Positions 17,719 to 24,961 of a stretch of 64,000 bases of DNA are shown one piece after another; position 1 is the first letter of the stretch, and the number at the start of each line of letters is the position of its first letter. The stretch comes from Pricia mediterranea (GTDB taxonomy: Bacteria > Bacteroidota > Bacteroidia > Flavobacteriales > Flavobacteriaceae). The translations under genes and the position numbers were made by a program. Where the stretch lies: NCBI RefSeq assembly GCF_032248455.1, contig NZ_JAVTTP010000001.1, positions 1,734,501-1,798,500 on the forward strand, in the 5' to 3' direction. Below the pieces are notes generated by a model. That model saw only the letters and a program-made list of their open reading frames with translations. It was not told where the DNA came from and made no database searches.

Positions 17719-18419
17719 CAGGACAGCCTCCGAAAATTAGCATCATTATCCCAACTTTGAACGAGGCCCGCCGTATCGTACCGCTACTCGCGCATGTACG
17801 GGATAACGGTTCACCGGAAAACATTTTGGAAATCTTGGTCATAGACGGGGGCAGTACCGACGGTACGGTGGCAATGGCTTCGGATTTCGGTGCGAAGGTG
17901 TATTCCTCGGGAAGAGGAAGGGCCAGGCAAATGAACTTCGGAGCGGGGAGGGCAAGGGGCGAAATCCTCTATTTTTTGCATGCCGACACCATGCCGCCCA
18001 AGGGTTTCGATCGGCTTATTGTCGAAGCCGTCGGCAACGGCGACAAGGTCGGATGTTTCCGACTGCAGTTCGACACGCCGAACCGATTTTTGTCATTTTT
18101 TGCGTGGTTTTCCAGGTTCAACCATCCCCTCTGCCGGGGAGGCGACCAATCGCTCTACATCACCGGGCAACTTTTTGACAAGACCAGAGGATTTAACGAA
18201 GATTATGTTGTTTACGAAGACGTTGAGTTTATCGGTCGCCTGTACCAAAATTCCAAGTTCAAAATACTGCCGGGGCAGGTCGTGACCTCCACACGGAAGT
18301 ACGAACAAAATGGTACGATCAAGCTGCAATACCACTTCGGGGTCATCCACCTTAAACATTTTCTCGGTGCGGGGCCGAAAGCACTTTATGACTATTACAA
18401 ACGCAACATTATAGCGTAA
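17715..18419 (+). CDS. Family 2 glycosyltransferase (TIGR04283-like)
   Basis: The 234-residue GT2 enzyme has the SpsA fold: ISIIIPTLNEARRIVPLL, then ILVIDGGSTDGT (nucleotide-binding), GRARQMNFGAGRARGEILYF and LHADTMPP (DxD-like HAD/T). This pattern fits the family that also occurs beside radical SAM/selenodomain proteins ('transferase 2'), which moves a sugar to an unknown acceptor. The start ATG at 17715 overlaps the HTTM stop. The longer frame to 17628 lies inside the upstream gene. No other selenodomain genes are present here, so the pairing with the HTTM protein is the useful context. Confidence 0.88.
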   Translation: MTGQPPKISIIIPTLNEARRIVPLLAHVRDNGSPENILEILVIDGGSTDGTVAMASDFGAKVYSSGRGRARQMNFGAGRARGEILYFLHADTMPPKGFDRLIVEAVGNGDKVGCFRLQFDTPNRFLSFFAWFSRFNHPLCRGGDQSLYITGQLFDKTRGFNEDYVVYEDVEFIGRLYQNSKFKILPGQVVTSTRKYEQNGTIKLQYHFGVIHLKHFLGAGPKALYDYYKRNIIA

Positions 18420-18462
18420 ATTGAGCGTGAATTCGAAGCTGTGCAATCCATAGCGTCTCCAG

Positions 18463-19518
18463 TCATCTTCCTTCATAATCCAACAAAATCCCTTCGGCGA
18501 TCCATTTCGCGAGGGCCTGCCGATTTTGATGCACTAGAATACGTCGTTGGTCCTTTTTGTTGCGGATATTCCCCACCTCGATAAAGGTCATCGCAGGATG
18601 GGTCTTTTTGACCAGATACAAGGAGGTCCGGTCTTGAAAAGTACCCGAATAGACCCGGTTGGGCTGGTACTTCTTGTAATTCTTTCGGAAGGTGTTGTGG
18701 ATGCTCTCCGCCAATCTTTTCCCGTTTTTGCTCTTTTCGTGATGGTAGAAAAAAACATCGATATTCTGGCCGACGCTACGGCTGTCGATATGGGTGACGA
18801 TCAGACGTTGATATTGGCCGCGATGTCTATTGTAGAGCCCGTTCACGATATCGACCCGCTGTTTCAGGCGCTTTACCTGGTTCAAAGGGATGGGCTTGTT
18901 CAGATAGGCCACCTCGTCATGGTCCATTTTTAAGATACGCTCATCGCGAATACCGTCATTTTCGTCCCGGATGATCACGTAAACCATGGCCCCGTGGGAG
19001 ATGAGCTCCCGGGTCAAACGCAGGGTAATGTCATAGGCGTACTCGTCTTCGCTGATGGTCTTGCCCGCATATTCGGCCATGGCACCGGGATCGGGACCGC
19101 CGTGACCCGACACCAGATAATAGACCGTACCGGCGAGCCTATCGCTTTTCATAAGCACCGTGGAATGCTTCTCGCCTAAAATAGGAATCTCTCGGGTCTT
19201 GATATCTTTTACCTCGGATGCCTTTCTTTGGATGGAATCGACAACTGCCACATGTGCATCCGCAGCAGGAATGCGATATTCCCGGCCGGCATATAGGTGG
19301 ATGCTATCGCGAAGATTATCCACGTTCATGGCAATAAAATCATCGTAGTGGGCGTAGGGATCCACTCCCTGCTTTCGCAAAAGTGACAGGATGCCATCGC
19401 CTTCTTTGGCCACCACGGTCTGTAAGGTATCTTGTGGAAAAAATAGCGATGGCATGCCCATGAGCAGCATCGGGATGCACATTTTGCAAATTTGAAAAAA
19501 AGAATCCAACTTCATCAA
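18463..19518 (-). CDS. N-acetylmuramoyl-L-alanine amidase (Amidase_3) with LysM-like N-terminal region
   Basis: The 351-residue protein carries a leader (MLLMGMPSLFFPQD) and a LysM-like segment (KEGDGILSLLRKQGVD to YAGREYRIP). The zinc amidase domain follows: YYLVSGHGGPDPGAM (first zinc His), a conserved acidic residue in SEDEYAYDITLRL, IVTHIDSRSVG (second His) and FIEVGNIRNKKD (catalytic Glu). It should cleave the amide bond between MurNAc and the stem peptide in peptidoglycan, as in daughter-cell separation or recycling. It is convergent with the glycosyltransferase gene. A PGRP-type alternative is excluded by the SGHGG and FIEVGN motifs. Confidence 0.87.
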   Translation of the reverse strand: MMKLDSFFQICKMCIPMLLMGMPSLFFPQDTLQTVVAKEGDGILSLLRKQGVDPYAHYDDFIAMNVDNLRDSIHLYAGREYRIPAADAHVAVVDSIQRKASEVKDIKTREIPILGEKHSTVLMKSDRLAGTVYYLVSGHGGPDPGAMAEYAGKTISEDEYAYDITLRLTRELISHGAMVYVIIRDENDGIRDERILKMDHDEVAYLNKPIPLNQVKRLKQRVDIVNGLYNRHRGQYQRLIVTHIDSRSVGQNIDVFFYHHEKSKNGKRLAESIHNTFRKNYKKYQPNRVYSGTFQDRTSLYLVKKTHPAMTFIEVGNIRNKKDQRRILVHQNRQALAKWIAEGILLDYEGR

Positions 19519-19869
19519 AAAGCGTACATTTCAAGAGTAAAGGATTTCCAAGCCCAGAGACGCACTCCAGTCCCTTTTTTCGGGCTCAGCCCACCCTGGG
19601 GAATTCAACCCACTGCGATAAAAATCAAAAACAATGCCTAAAGTTGAGCCAATCCGTTACAAAATTAAAGAACGCTTGCTTAATTTTGCAGGCACTACTA
19701 GAATTTAGTTAACGAGGTAGTTAACATAGTGGCTAAGGGTTTGGGATTTGGGGTTTAGGACTTAGGACTAAATAGATTTTGCACTGCTTGCGCACAAGGT
19801 ATGTGCCGCGTTTTGTCCCTTCATTTCAATAAAATATACTACATGGGCGCTTTTAATTTTCAAAGAATA
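19519..19869. other. Gene-free stretch with a heptad repeat
   Basis: No gene was recognised in these 351 bases between the divergent amidase and lipoprotein genes. It includes the heptad array at 19737-19771 and a pair of AGTTAAC words about 12 bases apart near 19707-19726. Promoters for both neighbours should lie here. Confidence 0.5.
19737..19771. repeat. Heptad repeat array, GG-type, five units
   Basis: Units start at 19737, 19744, 19751, 19758 and 19765: GGGTTTG, GGATTTG, GGGTTTA, GGACTTA and GGACTAA. The words drift but the 7-bp period is strict. It lies about 100 bases upstream of the lipoprotein gene at 19870. Confidence 0.75.
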
Positions 19870-20688
19870 ATGAAGTATTACATCTCCGTCCTGTGCCTGG
19901 TCGCTTCAATTGGTATCGCCTCCTGTGGCAGCGAAAAAAACAAGGAGACTTCGTCCTCCCAAGAAATAGAAAGCATCGCCAATCCAAAGAATACACCCTT
20001 GGAAACTGCCCCTATGGACAAAGCGGATAGCCTGGTTGCAGCAACCATTGCGGCACACGGTGGCAAACGCTACGATACGGCCCATTACGGATTTCGGTTC
20101 AGGGACAAGAAGTACACCTTTCACAACACCAACTCCGGCTTCACCTATACCGTGACCGGTCACAAAGAGGGAAAAACAATCAAGGACATCCTTCAAAATG
20201 GGACATTGACCCGCATGGTTGACGGAGATACCGTACAGCTATCCCCCAAGGATGTCGCAAAATATACCGAGGCCCTGAATTCCGTAGTGTATTTCGCCAC
20301 CTTGCCCCACAAATTGAAAGACCCGGCGGTCAATGCATCCTACGAGGGACTCACAACGATCAAGGGGAAGGACTATCAGATATTGGCCATATCCTTTGAT
20401 CAGAAAGACGGGGGGGTTGACCATGAAGATCATTTTATGTATTGGGTCCATCCACAGACGAAAATAATCGACTATATGGCCTACGATTATGAGACCAATG
20501 ATGGCGGGGTGCGGTTCCGAAGCGCTTACGACCCGCAAACGGTCGGAGGCATACGGTTTCAGGATTACGTGAACTACGAAGCCCCGGTCGGCACGCCCTT
20601 GAAAGAATTGCCCGCACTCTATGAGGCCGGAAAGCTGAAGGAACTATCCAGAATCGAGACGGAGGAAGTGACGGTATTGGAAGAATAA
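19870..20688 (+). CDS. DUF6503-type lipoprotein
   Basis: The 272-residue product starts at MKYYISVLCLVASIGIASCG, a lipoprotein signal with the lipid cysteine at 19. Longer upstream frames have no leader. The body holds a Ser/Glu linker, then AATIAAHGGKRYDTAHYGFRFRDK, TYTVTGHKEGKTIKD, LPHKLKDPAVNASYEG and WVHPQTKIIDYMAYDYETNDGGVRFRSA. This repeat-free beta-rich pattern matches a widespread Flavobacteriia lipoprotein family (DUF6503), whose function is not known. LolA/outer-membrane-lipid-binding folds look similar, so a periplasmic lipid-binding role is possible but unproven. The 3' half lies in normal-GC sequence. Confidence 0.75.
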   Translation: MKYYISVLCLVASIGIASCGSEKNKETSSSQEIESIANPKNTPLETAPMDKADSLVAATIAAHGGKRYDTAHYGFRFRDKKYTFHNTNSGFTYTVTGHKEGKTIKDILQNGTLTRMVDGDTVQLSPKDVAKYTEALNSVVYFATLPHKLKDPAVNASYEGLTTIKGKDYQILAISFDQKDGGVDHEDHFMYWVHPQTKIIDYMAYDYETNDGGVRFRSAYDPQTVGGIRFQDYVNYEAPVGTPLKELPALYEAGKLKELSRIETEEVTVLEE

Positions 20689-20851
20689 ACTGCCCCCGTC
20701 GGGCAAGCTGTCCGAACATCGGCCCCTAAAGTTCGGGCAGACCGCTTGAATCATTCTTTCGAAAAGGTTGTAAGCTTCAGGATTTCTTTATCTTGGCTTG
20801 GCCCATCATCTAATAACGATATGCCCCACTGATCGATTAATCGGAATATCT

Positions 20852-20871
20852 GGTCGAGCGCAGTCAAGACC
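20852..20871. repeat. GGTCTTGACTGCGCTCGACC hairpin element (copy 1)
   Basis: The minus strand reads GGTCTTGACTGCGCTCGACC. It shares the core GACTGCGCTCGA with the copies near 51036 and 57516. It lies in the intergenic region upstream of the GntP gene. Confidence 0.75.
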
Positions 20872-20936
20872 GATTTTGAAAGTCGGGATATCGTTTCTTG
20901 CGATTTTTAGTATCTTCGGGGAACTAAAACCAGCCC

Positions 20937-22256
20937 ATGCCGCTCGCCATAGTCATTGCAGGAATCATCCTGCTTTTTATCCTGATCGCCCATTTTAAGC
21001 TCAATGCATTTATCTCTTTTATCATCGTATCCCTTTTGGTGGGCGTCGCGGAAGGGATGGATTTCCTGACCGCCATCCAATCCATCCAAAACGGTATAGG
21101 CAACACCCTGGGCTATCTGATATTAATCTTGGGCTTGGGGGCCATGTTGGGCAAACTGGTGGCCGATAGCGGTGCCGCCCAGCGTATCACCACACAACTG
21201 GTGGATAAATTCGGGAAAAAGAACATTCAGTGGGCCGTGGTGCTGACCGGTTTTATCGTGGGGATCCCCATGTTCTACACGGTCGGGTTCGTAATTTTGG
21301 TGCCCCTGGTATTTACCGTAGCGGCCGCTACGGGGCTTAACCTGATCTACGTCGGACTTCCGATGTTGGCCTCGCTCTCGGTTACCCACGGCTACCTGCC
21401 CCCCCACCCCGCCCCCACTGGTATCGCGATTATGTTCGACGCCAATATTGGCAAGACCCTGTTGTACGGGATAGTCATCGCCATTCCCGCCATTATCGTT
21501 GCCGGCCCCCTTTTTTCCCGCACCATCAAAAACGTAAACGCTACCCCTTTAAAGGAGTTTATGAATCCGAAAGTGCTTACGGATGAGGAGATGCCGGGTA
21601 CGCCGATCAGCATCTTTACCGCTTTGTTGCCGGTCGTGTTAATCGGTCTGGCATCGCTTGTAGCCTTGGTGCTTCCCGAAGAAAATATCGTCCGGAAAAT
21701 TACCGATGTATTGGGCGACCCGGTCATGGCCATGCTGATTTCCGTGTTGGTCGCAATCTATACACTGGGACTCGCCCGCGGTAGAGAAATGAAGGACGTG
21801 ATGGAGTCCGTGGCCAGTGCAGTATCGGGCATTACCATGGTACTACTTATTATCGCCGGTGCCGGTGCCCTAAAGGAAGTGCTTATCGACAGCGGGGTAA
21901 GCGAATATATCGGGAACATGCTCAAGGGTTCGACCATTTCGCCCTTGGTCCTGGCCTGGCTTATTGCGACCGTGATTCGGGTCTGCGTAGGATCGGCCAC
22001 GGTAGCGGGCCTTACCGCGGCAGGCATCGCCCTGCCCCTGATCGCCAATACCGGGGTCAGCCCCGAACTGATGGTATTGGCCATCGGCTCTGGCAGTTTG
22101 ATGTTATCCCACGTCAACGACGGCGGCTTTTGGCTCTATAAAGAATACTTTAACCTCTCGATAAAGGACACCCTGCGCACTTGGACGGTCATGGAAACCA
22201 CCGTCGGGGTCATGGGGCTTATCGGGGTACTGGTGTTGGAGCAGTTTGTGGGGTGA
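20937..22256 (+). CDS. GntP-family permease (gluconate / D-serine type)
   Basis: This 439-residue proton-coupled permease belongs to the GntP family, which includes gluconate and D-serine (DsdX) importers. Visible traits are ILGLGAMLGKLVADSGAAQRI, WAVVLTGFIVGIPMFYTVGFVILVP, LASLSVTHGYLPPHPAPTGIA, GLTAAGIALPLIA, and LSHVNDGGFWLYKEYFNLS near the end. About twelve membrane helices are evident. The next two genes encode a RidA-type protein and a D-serine-dehydratase-like enzyme, which favours a D-amino-acid substrate over gluconate. No gluconate kinase is nearby. Confidence 0.9.
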   Translation: MPLAIVIAGIILLFILIAHFKLNAFISFIIVSLLVGVAEGMDFLTAIQSIQNGIGNTLGYLILILGLGAMLGKLVADSGAAQRITTQLVDKFGKKNIQWAVVLTGFIVGIPMFYTVGFVILVPLVFTVAAATGLNLIYVGLPMLASLSVTHGYLPPHPAPTGIAIMFDANIGKTLLYGIVIAIPAIIVAGPLFSRTIKNVNATPLKEFMNPKVLTDEEMPGTPISIFTALLPVVLIGLASLVALVLPEENIVRKITDVLGDPVMAMLISVLVAIYTLGLARGREMKDVMESVASAVSGITMVLLIIAGAGALKEVLIDSGVSEYIGNMLKGSTISPLVLAWLIATVIRVCVGSATVAGLTAAGIALPLIANTGVSPELMVLAIGSGSLMLSHVNDGGFWLYKEYFNLSIKDTLRTWTVMETTVGVMGLIGVLVLEQFVG

Positions 22257-22392
22257 TGTCAGACCATACCGATCATAACCGAGCGGGGCGCTAGAAACGG
22301 ACAAGCATCCGGGCGGGTCTAAACACTAGGTTTGACTCGCGAAATCGTCCAAAATTTCGTTCTTTTGTAATACATCCTTTAAAGTAAATACT

Positions 22393-22854
22393 ATGTCATC
22401 CGTATCAAAAAAAATCGAAGAACTAGGCCTGATTTTGCCGCCAGCCCCACCTCCGGCGGGGCTTTACAAACCTGTACTTGTGGTCAATAACTTTCTATAT
22501 GTATCCGGCCAAGGTCCCATGCTGCCCGATGGCTCCCTGATGAAAGGCAGGGTCGGAGATGATCTGGACCTTGAGAAGGGAAAAGCAGGGGCTCGCCAAG
22601 TCGGCCTTACGATGCTCTCGACCATACAGACCCATTTTGGGGAAATCGACCGCATCAAACGTCTGGTCAAAACCTTGGGCATGGTCAATTCCACCCCTGA
22701 TTTCGAAAATCACCCTCTTGTAATCAACGGCTTTAGCGAGTTGATGGCAGAAGTTTTCGGCTCGGAGCACGGGGTCGGGGTGCGCAGTGCCGTAGGAATG
22801 ATGCTCCCGGGTGGCATTCCGGTAGAAATCGAAGCCATGTTCGAATTGCATTAG
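22393..22854 (+). CDS. RidA/YjgF-family enamine/imine deaminase
   Basis: The 153-residue protein is of the longer RidA subgroup: LPPAPPPAGLYKPVLVVNNFLYVSGQGP, a GRVGDDLDLEKGKAGARQVGLTMLS region, and RSAVGMMLPGGIPVEIEAMFEL at the end. RidA proteins hydrolyse reactive 2-aminoacrylate and other enamines released by PLP dehydratases. The conserved catalytic-site arginine is in VRSAVG. It lies 24 bases before the PLP enzyme gene on the same strand, and such an enzyme produces exactly the intermediate RidA removes. The internal Asp/Glu-rich stretch is normal for this subgroup. Confidence 0.9.
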   Translation: MSSVSKKIEELGLILPPAPPPAGLYKPVLVVNNFLYVSGQGPMLPDGSLMKGRVGDDLDLEKGKAGARQVGLTMLSTIQTHFGEIDRIKRLVKTLGMVNSTPDFENHPLVINGFSELMAEVFGSEHGVGVRSAVGMMLPGGIPVEIEAMFELH

Positions 22855-22878
22855 AGCGTACAGAAACAGAAGTTTACA

Positions 22879-23991
22879 ATGAAAAGAACAAACTGGTACG
22901 CGTTAAACGATACCCATGATGTGATTACGCCCGCCTTACTGGTATACCCGGATTGGATCCTTCACAACATCCGCACTATGATAGAAATGGCCGGGGGCGC
23001 CGAACGGCTTCGTCCACATATCAAAACCCATAAAACGGCGGAAATCATTGAGATGCAACTGGATCAGGGCGTCAAAAAGTTCAAGTGCGCAACTATCGCA
23101 GAGGCCGAATTGCTGGCCATGTGCAATGCCCCTGACATTTTATTGGCGATGCAGCCGGTAGGGACTAACATTCAACGGTTCTTCGAACTCATGTCCAAAT
23201 ATCCGGAGTCAAAATTCTCCGCTCTGGTCGATACGCCCGATATCCTTGATGCCTTGTCCGATATGGCGAAATCACAGAAGGTCGTTGTTTCCCTTTGGAT
23301 GGATATCAATTGTGGGATGAATCGCACGGGTATCCTTCCCGACGAAAATGCCGTCACCCTCTACCGCCGGATGGACGCCGACCCCAATGTTGATGCAAAG
23401 GGATTGCATGCCTACGACGGGCATATACGGAATACGGAGGTCACGCTACGAAAAGAAGTCTGCGATGCATCTTTTGCAACCGTTACGGATCTCAAAAAAG
23501 AACTGGAATCAACGGGAACCCAAGTCGCCGGCATCGTTGCCGGAGGGTCGCCCACCTTTCCATTTCACGCCCGGCGCAACGGGGTAGAGGCCAGTCCGGG
23601 AACCACCCTGCTCTGGGATGCCGGCTATGGCGGCCAGTTTCCCGAGATGGAATTTCTTCCGGCCGCCGTGCTGCTCACCCGCGTCATTAGCAGGCCGTCA
23701 AAAAAGACCATCTGCTTGGATTTGGGACACAAGCATCTCGCTTCCGAGATGCCATTTCCGAGGGTAGACTTCCTAAACGCTGAAAATTGCACTCAAAAAG
23801 GCCAGAGCGAGGAACATTTCGTGCTTGAATGCGAAAACACGAAGGACTATGCCGTAGGAGATGTCTTCTACGCCGTTCCGGTACATATCTGTCCCACTGT
23901 CGCCAAATACACAAACCTAGAGGTAGTTTCCGAAGGACGTATTATCGATTCTTGGGAGGTCGCGGCTCGAAATCAGCGAATCAGCATCTGA
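22879..23991 (+). CDS. Fold-type III PLP enzyme, D-serine dehydratase / D-threonine aldolase family
   Basis: The 370-residue enzyme has the alanine-racemase-type barrel. The PLP lysine is Lys49 in LRPHIKTHKTAE, AGGSPTFP is a phosphate-binding loop, and the metal site near the C-terminus is VPVHICPTVAKY. In related enzymes the two metal ligands are His-x-Cys for zinc-dependent D-serine dehydratase and His-x-Asp for D-threonine aldolase. Here they are His336 and Cys338, which favours the dehydratase. The reaction would be D-serine to pyruvate and ammonia via 2-aminoacrylate, matching RidA next door and the GntP permease. The start ATG at 22879 is well placed. Substrate not proven. Confidence 0.88.
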   Translation: MKRTNWYALNDTHDVITPALLVYPDWILHNIRTMIEMAGGAERLRPHIKTHKTAEIIEMQLDQGVKKFKCATIAEAELLAMCNAPDILLAMQPVGTNIQRFFELMSKYPESKFSALVDTPDILDALSDMAKSQKVVVSLWMDINCGMNRTGILPDENAVTLYRRMDADPNVDAKGLHAYDGHIRNTEVTLRKEVCDASFATVTDLKKELESTGTQVAGIVAGGSPTFPFHARRNGVEASPGTTLLWDAGYGGQFPEMEFLPAAVLLTRVISRPSKKTICLDLGHKHLASEMPFPRVDFLNAENCTQKGQSEEHFVLECENTKDYAVGDVFYAVPVHICPTVAKYTNLEVVSEGRIIDSWEVAARNQRISI

Positions 23992-24161
23992 TTATCGATG
24001 AATTCGATGGTATTCAAGTCTGAAATCGGTTCGAACGGGCCGCATCCCACGGCCCTATTTCGACGACATACGATTACCCGAAAATCATCGTTTAATATTG
24101 TAAAGGTGTCCGCATGGCAGGGTATTTGCTATCTTTAAAGCGGACTTTTTATCGTTTCATA

Positions 24162-24821
24162 ATGCCAAGAAATTATCTGTTCCCCGTTTTAATTTTCCTA
24201 CTTGCGGCTGTAGCGGTGCGTGCCCAGACGGACCTTCCTACAAAAAAACCCTTGGAAATCGACGTGGCCAATAAAATCGATGACACCGCCGAACCCGATA
24301 AGGGCACCTCGTTGAAAATACCTTCCGTTATAGACAACAATCCCGAGGTCAAATTGGACATGGGAAAAAGAACCCCCGTTAAGATGCTTCCGGAGCGGGA
24401 ACTCGTTCAAGCGGGCACGGGCATGAAGATTGACCCTAAAGCGGGTCCAAGACAACCCAAGGAAGGGTCTAGGGAACATTTCTCGGACATGTACCTTGGC
24501 GATGTCAAAAGCAGCGGGAAGTTTGTCGGGATTGTCTGCCGCGACCATGAGTTCGTTGACGGAGATCGAGTCAGGATATGGCTGAACGGGAATGTAGTGG
24601 ATCCAAACACTTTTTTGACCGGTTCTTTTAAAGGTATAAACGTCGATTTGGAAGAAGGCTTCAACCGCTTTGAATTCGAAGCCCTAAACGTCGGATCTTC
24701 GCCCCCGAACACTGCCCAAATCAATGTCTACGACGATAAGGGTGAACTTATTTACTCCAATAAATGGTTATTGTCAACCGGGTCGAAGGCTACTTTGATT
24801 ATAACGAAGGATGAATTGTAA
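24162..24821 (+). CDS. Conserved secreted hypothetical protein
   Basis: The 219-residue product has a signal peptide (MPRNYLFPVLIFLLAAVAVRAQ). The first ATG of the longer frame, at 24114, lies in a leaderless stretch, so I start at 24162. The first half is Lys/Asp/Pro-rich (LPTKKPLEIDVANKIDDTAE). The second half, from SDMYLGDVKSSGKFVGIVC, is a beta-rich domain with DHEFVDGDRVRIWLNGNVV and LNVGSSPPNTAQINVYDDKG. I recall similar proteins in other Flavobacteriia but no described function. It runs toward the S45 acylase gene, so the two genes are convergent. Confidence 0.75.
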   Translation: MPRNYLFPVLIFLLAAVAVRAQTDLPTKKPLEIDVANKIDDTAEPDKGTSLKIPSVIDNNPEVKLDMGKRTPVKMLPERELVQAGTGMKIDPKAGPRQPKEGSREHFSDMYLGDVKSSGKFVGIVCRDHEFVDGDRVRIWLNGNVVDPNTFLTGSFKGINVDLEEGFNRFEFEALNVGSSPPNTAQINVYDDKGELIYSNKWLLSTGSKATLIITKDEL

Positions 24822-24961
24822 GCCCGGCGTTTGCCTTTCTAGAGTTTAAGACCCTGCAACCGTCCGTCCGACGGGTCTAACATTGTGTGAATCTTCAAAT
24901 AGTTCGGACCTCAGGTTCCAAAATTGTTGCAGTTTTACATTGCACTATTTACGTATTATTC

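Noticed and set aside
24855-24890. Terminator hairpin between the secreted hypothetical and the acylase
   Set aside because: AGACCC and GGGTCT can pair but neither side has a T-run, so a terminator call is not supported.
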